Both the position numbers and the translations under genes were made by a program. The notes beneath the pieces were generated by a model, which saw nothing but the letters and a program-made list of their open reading frames with translations, was not told where the DNA came from and made no database searches. Of a stretch of DNA of 6,216 nucleotides, positions 1 through 6,069 are shown piece after piece (position 1 is the stretch's first letter; every line of letters starts with the position of its first letter). The DNA comes from a bacterium (GTDB lineage: Bacteria; Bacillota_I; Bacilli_A; RFN20; CAG-826), in contig SFUB01000072.1 in NCBI GenBank assembly GCA_004561785.1, positions 1 through 6,216 of the forward strand, read 5' to 3'.

Positions 1-156
1 ATGCTCATCGTTTTGAAAAATGCTAAAAGAAGCGGAGGAAATAAGAAATCGAGTTGCGAAAGAAATCCATTTTTGATGCTTTTATAGCGTCGTTTTCAAC
101 GAAGAAAAGCCAAATTCTTCCATAGGCGTTCACAACAAGTCATAATAAAGCAAGAT
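1..156. other. Upstream region of the deoR-type gene, no convincing gene
   Basis: AT-rich leader region before the DeoR-family gene. I see no confident promoter: CATAAT at 141-146 resembles a -10 box, but no good -35 lies 16-18 bases upstream, and TTCACA at 129-134 is only six bases from it. A good SD-like GGAGGA (34-39) has no ATG at a proper distance. Two similar 10-mers, TCGTTTTGAA (8-17) and TCGTTTTCAA (90-99), are the only repeated motif noticed. A short + strand frame from base 1 closes at TAG 85-87 and is not convincing as a gene. Any divergent gene would begin beyond the left edge. Confidence 0.5.
90..102. promoter_or_regulatory. Possible operator-like inverted repeat upstream of deoR-type gene
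   Basis: TCGTT-TTC-AACGA forms perfect 5-bp arms around a 3-base centre, 54 bases before the regulator's start. A related half, TCGTTTTGAA, occurs at 8-17. Several DeoR-family repressors bind repeated TTTCRTTT-like elements and repress themselves, so autoregulation is a reasonable inference. Short arms like these occur often by chance, so this is weak. Confidence 0.2.
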
Positions 157-924
157 ATGCTTGATTTAGAGAGAGACGAGCAGATCCTCGAGATTCTGCA
201 AAAACGCAAAGCCTGCACGGTATACGAATTGTCCCAAAAACTGTTCGTGTCCGAATCCACGGTGAGAAGGGATCTCACCCGGATGGAGCAAAAGGGATTG
301 GTGACCCGCACCTTCGGCGGTGCGATTTTGAAATCCACCCCCACCATTGAGGAAACCTCTTTCTACCTCCGCGAAAAGGAGAATCTTCAAGTCAAACGCG
401 CCTTGGTCCGGGCTGCTTTGCCCTTTATTCAAGAAGACACGGCAATTTTCTTGGATTCCAGTTCCACCACGCTGCAGATAGCCTCCATGCTCAATGATTT
501 CAAGAATTTGCGCCTCATCACCAATGGGCTCGCGATCGCCAATGAGCTCGTGACCAAGACAAAGCATCAAGTCACCCTCGTCGGGGGAGACATCCAGCCC
601 GCCTCCAACTCCGTCTTGGGGTCAAGGGCCGAGGCGATGGTGGAAGGCTATCACGCCAAGCTCGCCATCATGTCCACGGCGGGCGTCGACCCCGAGTTCG
701 GGTTCTCCGAGGCCACCGAGCAAAGCGCCGATCTGAAGCGCACCATGCAAAAATGCTCCGAACGGACTTTGGTCCTCTTCGATGAAACCAAGATCGATCG
801 GAAAAACCTCGCCAGGGCTTTCCCGCTTGATGGGGCGAACATCATCGTCTCTTCCGTCCCTTTGCCGGAGAGCTACAAGAGCAAAGCCCCCGAATCGACG
901 TTCGTCGTCGCTTCTTTGAATTGA
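157..924 (+). CDS. DeoR/GlpR-family transcriptional regulator
   Basis: Sugar-metabolism repressor of the DeoR/GlpR family, 255 residues, the family's usual length. The N-terminal winged helix-turn-helix covers about residues 6-60: the recognition helix contains VSESTVRRDL (31-40) and the wing carries RTFGGA (51-56), both family hallmarks. The C-terminal sensor domain (about 75-235) shows FLDSSSTT (98-105), which in the family binds the phosphorylated sugar effector, then ITNGLAIANEL (121-131), LVGGDI (141-146) and GFSEATEQSADLKRTM (182-197). The ATG is preceded only by a weak purine-rich SD (AAAGCAAG, 147-154), but the protein begins exactly where family members normally do (ML..ER..QIL). It converges with the phosphoglycerate mutase gene and no target operon lies beside it in the window, so the effector sugar cannot be named. 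Family assignment is secure; the specific role is unknown. Confidence 0.93.
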   Translation: MLDLERDEQILEILQKRKACTVYELSQKLFVSESTVRRDLTRMEQKGLVTRTFGGAILKSTPTIEETSFYLREKENLQVKRALVRAALPFIQEDTAIFLDSSSTTLQIASMLNDFKNLRLITNGLAIANELVTKTKHQVTLVGGDIQPASNSVLGSRAEAMVEGYHAKLAIMSTAGVDPEFGFSEATEQSADLKRTMQKCSERTLVLFDETKIDRKNLARAFPLDGANIIVSSVPLPESYKSKAPESTFVVASLN

Positions 925-957
925 ACGCAAATTCCTATTCGCGAAGTCGTGAACGAC

Positions 958-984
958 AAAAAAGCCCCGTGGCAGCGGGGCTTT
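958..984 (-). terminator. Rho-independent terminator, mainly for gpmA, probably bidirectional
   Basis: AAAGCCCCG (961-969) pairs perfectly with CGGGGCTTT (976-984) around the six-base loop TGGCAG. On the minus strand the stem runs into six consecutive T residues (complement of 958-963), giving a textbook terminator 15 bases after the mutase stop codon. On the + strand the stem is followed by TTTGTTCG, a poorer U-tract, so it may also end the DeoR-family transcript. It sits between the two convergent genes. Confidence 0.92.
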
Positions 985-998
985 GTTCGTGTTTGCGA

Positions 999-1706
999 TC
1001 AGAGATAGTATTTGTTGAGGACTTCGAGGGTCTTCTCGTCGAGTTCATAGACGAGGGGTTTGCCGGTCGGGATTTCGACGGCGATGATCTGTTCCGGGGT
1101 CATGTGCTCGAGCATCATGACGATGGCGCGGAGGGAGTTCCCGTGGGCCGCGATCAAGACCTTCTTGCCGGCTTTGATTTCGGGGGCGATCTTCTCGTCG
1201 AAGTAGGGTTTGACGCGCTTGGCGGTATCGATGAGGCACTCGGTGAGCGGGCAATCCTCAAGGGTCATTTCGCCTTTGGCGATGAGCTCTTTGTATTTTT
1301 CCTGATTGCCAGGCCACCTTTCATCGTCCTTGGTGAGGGCTAGAGGGGGAACGTCGGCGGAACGGCGCCAGATATGGACCTGCTCCTCTCCCCATTTCTT
1401 GGCGGAGTCTGCCTTGTTGAGGCCTTGGAGGGCGCCGTAATGGCGTTCGTTGAGGCGCCAGGAGAAGAACTTCGGAATGTTGGTTTCACCCATTTCGGCC
1501 AAAGCGAAATTCATCGTGTTGTTAGCCCTTTTCAAAACGGAAGAGAAAGCCACGTCGAAGCTGTATCCCTTCGCCTTGAGGGCGCGTCCAGCCTCCTTGG
1601 CCTCCTCAACGCCCTTGGGGGAGAGTTCGACGTCGGTCCAGCCGGTGAAGAGGTTGGACAGGTTCCACTCGGACTGGCCGTGGCGGAGCAAGACTAGTTT
1701 GATCAT
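999..1706 (-). CDS. gpmA: 2,3-bisphosphoglycerate-dependent phosphoglycerate mutase
   Basis: Cytoplasmic glycolytic/gluconeogenic enzyme interconverting 3- and 2-phosphoglycerate through a phosphohistidine. With the start used here it has 235 residues. The histidine phosphatase motif LLRHGQSEWN places R8 and the phosphorylated H9. NLFTGWTD (18-25), SSVLKRA with R60, WRLNERHYGALQGLNK with E87 (83-98) and AAHGNSLRAI with second catalytic H188 are all intact. It ends at NKYYL and so lacks the roughly 15-20-residue C-terminal tail of the E. coli enzyme; short forms like this are common in lactic acid bacteria and relatives. An in-frame ATG at 1748 would add 14 residues, but it lies upstream of the apparent -10 box, whereas the ATG at 1706 has a strong SD and gives the usual N-terminus. 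It is followed by a strong terminator. Confidence 0.96.
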   Translation of the reverse strand: MIKLVLLRHGQSEWNLSNLFTGWTDVELSPKGVEEAKEAGRALKAKGYSFDVAFSSVLKRANNTMNFALAEMGETNIPKFFSWRLNERHYGALQGLNKADSAKKWGEEQVHIWRRSADVPPLALTKDDERWPGNQEKYKELIAKGEMTLEDCPLTECLIDTAKRVKPYFDEKIAPEIKAGKKVLIAAHGNSLRAIVMMLEHMTPEQIIAVEIPTGKPLVYELDEKTLEVLNKYYL

Positions 1707-1716
1707 TGTGTTTAAA

Positions 1717-1726
1717 CCTTCCTTTT
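1717..1726 (-). promoter_or_regulatory. Ribosome binding site fixing the gpmA start
   Basis: AAAAGGAAGG on the minus strand lies 10 bases before the ATG at 1706. It supports that start over the in-frame ATG at 1748, which has no comparable SD. Confidence 0.8.
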
Positions 1727-1737
1727 GGTACGGGGGA

Positions 1738-1766
1738 ATTATACCCATCGGGGAGAGATTAGGAAA
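1738..1766 (-). promoter_or_regulatory. Probable gpmA promoter
   Basis: A perfect TATAAT -10 box (minus strand, 1738-1743) lies in the 75-base gap between the nucleotide-sugar gene and gpmA. The hexamer 17 bases upstream, TTTCCT (1761-1766), is a poor -35 match. Transcription would begin near 1731, giving a leader of about 25 bases that contains the SD. No terminator is visible between the genes, so read-through from the upstream operon would add to this promoter. Confidence 0.55.
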
Positions 1767-1781
1767 AGAGAAAAGGGGCCT

Positions 1782-2747
1782 TCAGGCGAGTTTGCGCTTC
1801 CAATATTGGTAGGTGGCCTCAATGGTGTCGGCATATTGATATTTCTCAACCCAGCCGAGGGCTTTCATCTTGTCGCAGTTGCCGGCGTAAAGGGGCTCGT
1901 CGGCGGGCCGGAAGAGTTTGGGGTCCCGTTCCAAAACAAAGTGGATCCCGGTCACCTGTTCCAAGCACTCGACCACGTGGGTCATCGGGAAAATGTGGCT
2001 GGAGCAAATGTTGTAGGCCTCCCCCGCGACGCCTTTTTGGTCGAGGATCAGCAAAGCGGAGCAAAGGTCACGGACATCGAGAATCGCACGTTTGGCGGAC
2101 AAATTGCCAACCCGGAGCACGTTGCCTCCGATTCGAGATAGCTCGACGGCGCGCTTAGCGAAATCCCCCGTGATGTCCTGGTCTTTGTTTTTCCCGGTGC
2201 AGTTGAACAAGCGGATGCGGATGGCTTGGATGCCGAAATTCTTGTAATACTGGTAGCAAAGCAAGTCCTCCGCGGCCTTGGAAACGCCGTAGGGATGGAG
2301 GGGGAGCAAAGGGCAGGTCTCGTCCGGAAGATTGTCGATGGTGTAGTTTTTAAGCGCGTCGCCGTAGATCGCGGACGAGGAAATGGCGATGACCTTGGGG
2401 TCATAGCCAGGATGAGCCGCCCGAGCGGCCTTCACCGCCTCCAATAGGCCGACGGTCCCTCCGACGTTGACCTCCATCGTGTAATAGGGATCGTCCCACG
2501 AAGGGACAGGGCGGCTTTGGGCGGCGAAATGATAAATGACATCCGGAAGGTATTCCCCAATCCAGTCCATCATCTTCGCGTGATCCCTCACGTCGAGCTC
2601 GAATAGTTTGATGGACGGATCGATCTCGGCGATGTCGGTGGTCGGGGTGAAATAGCTCCCCACCACTTCATATCCATTCCGTTTCAGATATTCCACGAAA
2701 TGGCTGCCGACGACTCCGCCGGCGCCCGTGACATAGGCTTTTCTCAT
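1782..2747 (-). CDS. NAD(P)-dependent nucleotide-sugar epimerase/reductase, GDP-6-deoxymannose reductase-like
   Basis: Extended short-chain dehydrogenase/reductase acting on a nucleotide sugar, 321 residues. The N-terminal Rossmann motif TGAGGVVG (7-14) binds NAD(P), and LDVRD (51-55) follows. FAAQSRPVPSWDDP (74-87) resembles the AAQS...DP region of GDP-sugar enzymes. The catalytic set is SSS (124-126) and YGVSK with Y153 and K157. The second half, FNCTGKNKDQ (181-190), DFAKRA, VGNLSAKRAILDVRD (213-227), YNICS (245-249) and RPADEPLYAGN (280-290), resembles GDP-4-dehydro-6-deoxy-D-mannose reductase (Rmd), which makes GDP-D-rhamnose, more than UDP-sugar epimerases. GDP-mannose 4,6-dehydratase is a related alternative. 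The start at 2747 forms an ATGA overlap with the upstream stop and sits 6-7 bases from AAGGAGA; an ATG two codons earlier (2753) would be almost touching that SD. Family is certain; the exact substrate is inferred. Confidence 0.85.
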   Translation of the reverse strand: MRKAYVTGAGGVVGSHFVEYLKRNGYEVVGSYFTPTTDIAEIDPSIKLFELDVRDHAKMMDWIGEYLPDVIYHFAAQSRPVPSWDDPYYTMEVNVGGTVGLLEAVKAARAAHPGYDPKVIAISSSAIYGDALKNYTIDNLPDETCPLLPLHPYGVSKAAEDLLCYQYYKNFGIQAIRIRLFNCTGKNKDQDITGDFAKRAVELSRIGGNVLRVGNLSAKRAILDVRDLCSALLILDQKGVAGEAYNICSSHIFPMTHVVECLEQVTGIHFVLERDPKLFRPADEPLYAGNCDKMKALGWVEKYQYADTIEATYQYWKRKLA

Positions 2748-3436
2748 GCGCATTCTCCTTTCAGATACTCTTTGAGAATCGAATTGACGCGTTCGGAGGC
2801 CTTCAGGGCGTTCTGCGCGTATTCATATTCGGGATGCTCGCAATCACTTATGACCCTCAGGGAGCAATAAGGGATCCCATAGACGAAGGCCACTTGGGCG
2901 AAGCAGGCGGACTCCATGTCGACCACCAAAGGATGGAAGGTTTCGATCACGGCCTTTTTTCGTTCGTCGCCCGGGCTCAAGAAGGCATCGCCTGAAGCGA
3001 TGAGCCCCTCAGCGCAAGGAATGCCGCAGGCGAAGGCGGCTTTCTGCAGCTCGGAACGCAGCGATTCATCGGAGGGGAGTTCGACTCGGTTAATCCCCGA
3101 AAGCATCCCTTTGGGATCCCCGAGCAAAGAAGTATCCATGTCGTGCTGGATCAAACCGGACGAAACGACCGCGGATAATAACGGCGCCTTTTTCCCATTG
3201 AGGCTCCCCGCGATGCCGGCGTTGACTAGAGCCGAGGGGTGATACAAAAGAATGGCCGCGGTCGCTCCGGCGCAGGCGAAGCCTTTGCCGATTCCCGAGA
3301 CCAAAATCAGAAAATCCTTCCCGAAAAGGGAGCAGAGATAGAGTTTTGCAAAGCCGCTGCGCTTCTCCTCTTTGACCGTGGAGGCCTTTAGAAGAGGGGC
3401 GGCTTCTTTGTCCATGGCGAAGCAAATGCAAATCAT
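2744..3436 (-). CDS. 5'-methylthioadenosine/S-adenosylhomocysteine nucleosidase-like protein
   Basis: Nucleoside phosphorylase/nucleosidase-fold cytoplasmic enzyme, 230 residues, the usual size for MTA/SAH nucleosidases. These hydrolyse methylthioadenosine and S-adenosylhomocysteine to adenine and the thioribose products, feeding methionine salvage and, through S-ribosylhomocysteine, AI-2 synthesis. Visible landmarks are AMDKEAAPLL (7-16) with E11 matching catalytic Glu12 of the E. coli enzyme, SGIGK (47-51), NAGIAG (72-77), IASGDAFLS (146-154), VVDMESA with E175 (171-177) and RVISDCE with catalytic D198 (194-200). All three catalytic acids are present. The start matches the family's N-terminus but has no clear SD. 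It shares an ATGA with the downstream nucleotide-sugar gene. Another purine nucleosidase specificity cannot be excluded from sequence alone. Confidence 0.87.
   Translation of the reverse strand: MICICFAMDKEAAPLLKASTVKEEKRSGFAKLYLCSLFGKDFLILVSGIGKGFACAGATAAILLYHPSALVNAGIAGSLNGKKAPLLSAVVSSGLIQHDMDTSLLGDPKGMLSGINRVELPSDESLRSELQKAAFACGIPCAEGLIASGDAFLSPGDERKKAVIETFHPLVVDMESACFAQVAFVYGIPYCSLRVISDCEHPEYEYAQNALKASERVNSILKEYLKGECA
2754..2760 (-). promoter_or_regulatory. Ribosome binding site deciding the nucleotide-sugar enzyme start
   Basis: AAGGAGA (minus strand) lies inside the last codons of the nucleosidase gene. It is zero to one base from the ATG at 2753 but six to seven bases from the ATG at 2747, which favours 2747 and the ATGA stop/start overlap. 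Translation of the two genes is therefore probably coupled. Confidence 0.75.
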
Positions 3437-3442
3437 GGGCTT

Positions 3443-3448
3443 ATTTTA
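3443..3448 (-). promoter_or_regulatory. Possible -10 box just before the nucleosidase gene
   Basis: TAAAAT on the minus strand ends six bases before the nucleosidase ATG, so transcription would begin at about the A of the start codon. This would suit a leaderless mRNA and would explain the absence of an SD. The hexamer 17 bases upstream (TTCTTT) is a weak -35, so the call is tentative. Confidence 0.25.
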
Positions 3449-3490
3449 TTCCATTCAAGGCGCCTAAAGAAGATTGGGGGCGGAGAAAAC

Positions 3491-4042
3491 TCACATCGAA
3501 GCCGAGTCCGAAAATCCCTTCGCCTTCTTGATCCGCCTCTTCTTCAGGAGCTGGGATTCCGATTCGCGGAGGGAGATCGGAGCGAAGAGCAGCCTCCCTC
3601 GCTCATCCCGCCAGCAAAGGCCGAGTCTCGCATTCGGGGGCAATTGGAAGGACGCGGGAAGCAAGTAATCCACGATGGCGCTTTGGTTCTTGCCCGCCTC
3701 AATGAGAAACCCATAGCCGCCTGCGTCATGCGAGATGAAATTGGGGTCAAGCCCACGGGCCAAAGGGGCATAGGCCATCCCGGCGATTTTGGCCAAAGAG
3801 CCCTGAGAGAGATAGCAAAGCGTCAAATCGCGGATCTCTTTGTCGAATTTCGAGGCGTTCTCGAATTGAACGGCAAGTCGGGCTTCGGTGGAATCCAGCA
3901 GGCCGATCCGCTTGACGACGAAATCGAACTTGCCTCCGTGATTCAAGGAATTGGCGACGCGGACGAGCACGAAAACAATCGCGGCGACCACCAGCGCAAC
4001 GACGGTGACGAAGATGCCTTTTCCCGCTCCGCTCAGAACCAT
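3491..4042 (-). CDS. Small single-pass membrane protein of unknown function
   Basis: I do not recognise this 183-residue protein. One hydrophobic helix spans about residues 9-29 (GIFVTVVALVVAAIVFVLV) with only a short N-terminal tail, so it is an N-terminally anchored protein or has an uncleaved signal; no lipobox cysteine is present. Residues about 38-160 look like an alternating beta-strand domain: VKRIGLL, ARLAVQFEN, DLTLCYLSQ, SAIVDYLLP, ARLGLCW and RLLFAPISL, which could be a small beta-sandwich (inference). The C-terminal stretch KKRRIKKAK (168-175 region) is strongly basic. It lies 56 bases after the O-antigen ligase-like gene on the same strand and 54 bases before the nucleosidase, so co-transcription is likely. 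A role in surface polymer assembly is suggested by position only. The ATG at 4042 is the only ordinary in-frame start, and its SD is poorly placed. Confidence 0.75.
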   Translation of the reverse strand: MVLSGAGKGIFVTVVALVVAAIVFVLVRVANSLNHGGKFDFVVKRIGLLDSTEARLAVQFENASKFDKEIRDLTLCYLSQGSLAKIAGMAYAPLARGLDPNFISHDAGGYGFLIEAGKNQSAIVDYLLPASFQLPPNARLGLCWRDERGRLLFAPISLRESESQLLKKRRIKKAKGFSDSASM

Positions 4043-4064
4043 AGCGGCATAGAAGATACCACCT
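4033..4064 (-). promoter_or_regulatory. SD and five-codon minicistron overlapping the membrane-protein start
   Basis: The best SD, AGGTGG (4059-4064), is 16 bases from the membrane-protein ATG, too far for normal use. It is eight bases from another ATG (4048-4050) in a different frame, which encodes only MPLWF and stops at TGA 4033-4035, overlapping the main ATG (4040-4042). Termination-reinitiation coupling is possible. A one-base assembly error near the start would look similar. Confidence 0.35.
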
Positions 4065-4098
4065 TATGGAGCTAGAAGTTCAGCAAAACGCTTTCATT

Positions 4099-6057
4099 TC
4101 AATAATGGAGCTTGTCCCGGCCTTTGGAACTCGACCCTTTTAGGTAATAACGCTCTTCCCGTTTGGCGTTGCGCCTTCTCGCCCATTCGAGGCCTCGGCC
4201 CAGCGCCCCCTCTACTCTCGACTCAAGGGCATAGAGGCCAGGACATCCCAAACGACAGAAGGGAGGCATGAACAAAGGAAGGGCGAAAACGGCAACGGAC
4301 AAAGAAAGAATCAGAACGAGTTCGGTGAGTTTCTGTTGCAATGGAAGCATCGAAGATAAGGCAAAAACGCCGAGGTAGGAGATGAGGGAGAAAGCCAAGA
4401 TAGGAAGATAGGCTTTCGCAAAGCTCTCCCGGGCGATCAAATTGACTGTCAAAGGGATGAGGGCAAGCGCAAGGAGACCGAGGAAAGAAACAATCCAAGA
4501 AAGGGAGACATCGATTCCCGCAAAGCCGAAGATGGCCGGGCAAGAGGCGCAAACGGCCCCGACCGGGGAAAGAAGGAGATAGGCGACGTAGGTCCAGCAA
4601 GCGCGCGTGCCCTGCGCTCTGCGCGAGTTGAGCCCAGCGAGGGGCTTCGAACGTTCCGATCCCACGAGGACGGGCAAAACCAAAACCATCGTCCCCAAAA
4701 CCCCTTTGGTGTCCATTTCCAAAAAAGAGGTGGTCTCTGCAAAGCCATGGATCAAGAAGGTGATCAAACCCAGCAGGAGGGGGACCAAGCCCCTTTGCCT
4801 GCGAACGAAGCCCTTCACATAGGAATAAACAACAAAGCTCAGGAGGAACAAATAAAGCCCAAAACGCAAAACGCCGCCAGTGAAAAACTGGAGAATGAAG
4901 CCGTTGTGGGTAAAGCAATAGTCCGGATTGTTGAAATTCTGCACCTGGCCCAAATACCACTGGGCATTGCGATCCCCAAACCCGAAAAGCCAGTCCAGAG
5001 GGTTTCGATATTGTTCAATGCATTCATTCCAGAGTTCAATGCGGCTAGACAAAGTCGGAGCCGTTTCTCCGGGGAAGAAATTGATCAGGGAATGCCAGCT
5101 TTTGCCAAAGAAACCCTCCGGCGACTTGAGCGCCAGCATCCGCCAAAAGAAAGGCAAAGAGATCATTGCGAAAAGACCGACCCCAAGCAAAACGGAAGAA
5201 CGCCATGGATGGGCTCTGACCGTGGCAAAAAAACGATAAAAAAGGAAACAGACCCAGTATAAGAAGGCGGCAACGAGGCAGGTCTTCGAAAAGGTGAGGA
5301 AAATCTGAAAGGTGAAAACAAGCATCAAAACGTAATTGAACCAATGGTGTCTCCTGCTGTGAAGCACGCCCACCGACACCAATCCGTAAAGCATGAAGCA
5401 GCCGAAAGTATTCACGTTGTTCGTGAAACTTTTTAGGCAATGGTCCAAAGGGGTCGCTTCCCCCGTGGTAAAGCAAGACTCATAAAAAGGCCATTCCGCG
5501 ATCCAGGAATAAACAATGGAAGAGAGGAAAAACAGAACGGAGCCGAACAAAAGCACATCCAAGACAGAATCGTCTTTGAGACATTTTGGGGCAACACCCC
5601 AAAGGATGTAAAAGAAAAGGCAAGTGACCAAGAAGGACAAAAGATAACGAAGCCTTGTGGACAAAGGCAAAGAGTAAATGACTTGAAAGGTCTCGCCCTG
5701 AATCGATGCCATGCCTTCCTTCACGGAAGGGAAAAGGCAGAGGGCGATCGTGTTCCCGCAGGCGAGAAGGAGGAAGACGGTGAGCATCGCCCAATTCGGG
5801 CGGACTCCGAAATGGACGTGGGCGAAAACGAGATACCCGAGGCAAACAAGGGCGGACAAAGCGATCAAAAGGAATTCGCCCCACTCCTCAAACTGGACGC
5901 CGAAGCCTTGCAGATAAGCGATCCCCTCGCCTAAAGACGCAACTAAAAAAGCGCAGATAATGAGCCAGCAAAACGAGAGAACGAAAAACCGATTGTCGGC
6001 TTTTTGTGGAATTATGTTTTGTTTTTGCAAAACTTTCGCGCATTCCATGCACGACAC
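4099..6057 (-). CDS. O-antigen ligase/polymerase-like polytopic membrane protein (Wzy/WaaL superfamily)
   Basis: Large integral membrane protein, 652 residues, with about 14-16 predicted membrane helices by eye (approximately 25-47, 58-80, 88-110, 137-156, 166-186, 213-232, 240-257, 259-279, 287-303, 384-412, 423-437, 453-467, then 488-512, 520-541, 549-569 and 577-600). The O-antigen ligase (Wzy_C) signature is the large extracytoplasmic loop between helices: FLTFSKT (253-259) before it, SSRIELWNECIEQYRNPLDWLFGFG (starting at 337, in the loop) with R339, and FTHNGFILQFFTGG with H384 at its end. Such proteins polymerise or transfer lipid-linked glycans outside the membrane. The C-terminal third after about 470 adds some four helices and a basic tail not needed for the core. 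The start is GTG at 6057: SD AAAGGG (6064-6069) is six bases away, whereas the ATG at 6048 would be 15. Polymerase versus ligase cannot be separated. Confidence 0.83.
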   Translation of the reverse strand: MSCMECAKVLQKQNIIPQKADNRFFVLSFCWLIICAFLVASLGEGIAYLQGFGVQFEEWGEFLLIALSALVCLGYLVFAHVHFGVRPNWAMLTVFLLLACGNTIALCLFPSVKEGMASIQGETFQVIYSLPLSTRLRYLLSFLVTCLFFYILWGVAPKCLKDDSVLDVLLFGSVLFFLSSIVYSWIAEWPFYESCFTTGEATPLDHCLKSFTNNVNTFGCFMLYGLVSVGVLHSRRHHWFNYVLMLVFTFQIFLTFSKTCLVAAFLYWVCFLFYRFFATVRAHPWRSSVLLGVGLFAMISLPFFWRMLALKSPEGFFGKSWHSLINFFPGETAPTLSSRIELWNECIEQYRNPLDWLFGFGDRNAQWYLGQVQNFNNPDYCFTHNGFILQFFTGGVLRFGLYLFLLSFVVYSYVKGFVRRQRGLVPLLLGLITFLIHGFAETTSFLEMDTKGVLGTMVLVLPVLVGSERSKPLAGLNSRRAQGTRACWTYVAYLLLSPVGAVCASCPAIFGFAGIDVSLSWIVSFLGLLALALIPLTVNLIARESFAKAYLPILAFSLISYLGVFALSSMLPLQQKLTELVLILSLSVAVFALPLFMPPFCRLGCPGLYALESRVEGALGRGLEWARRRNAKREERYYLKGSSSKGRDKLHY

Positions 6058-6063
6058 TATATA

Positions 6064-6069
6064 CCCTTT
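6064..6069 (-). promoter_or_regulatory. SD of the ligase-like gene, selecting the GTG start
   Basis: AAAGGG on the minus strand is followed by TATATA and GTG at 6055-6057, a six-base spacing. The next candidate, ATG at 6046-6048, would have 15 bases, so GTG is preferred. The SD lies inside one arm of the inverted repeat 6065-6072/6093-6100. Confidence 0.7.

Noticed and set aside
1..125. Short peptides on the + strand at the left edge (28 codons from base 1; 23 codons from TTG 54 after GGAGGA at 34-39)
   Set aside because: They have no recognisable composition or motif, and the SD-to-TTG spacing of 14 bases is too long.
938..957. Small palindromes TTCGCGAA (938-945) and GTCGT-GA-ACGAC (946-957) beside the terminator
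   Set aside because: They are very short and adjacent to a clear terminator that already explains the region; likely chance.
1710..1717. GTTTAAAC palindrome in the gpmA leader
   Set aside because: An isolated 8-base palindrome between the SD and ATG, with no second copy or hairpin loop; no support for an operator.
1707..1748. Upstream in-frame ATG at 1748 for gpmA
   Set aside because: It lies upstream of the TATAAT box and lacks an SD. The ATG at 1706 has AAAAGGAAGG ten bases away and gives the family-typical N-terminus.
3644..5934. Long + strand open frames opposite the ligase-like and membrane-protein genes (4747-5262, 5440-5934, 3644-4075)
   Set aside because: They have low-complexity, charged translations with no recognisable motifs, and are antisense to strongly coding genes whose hydrophobic helices and catalytic motifs explain the sequence.
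6046..6048. ATG at 6048 as start of the ligase-like gene
   Set aside because: The SD AAAGGG would be 15 bases away, against six for the GTG at 6057.
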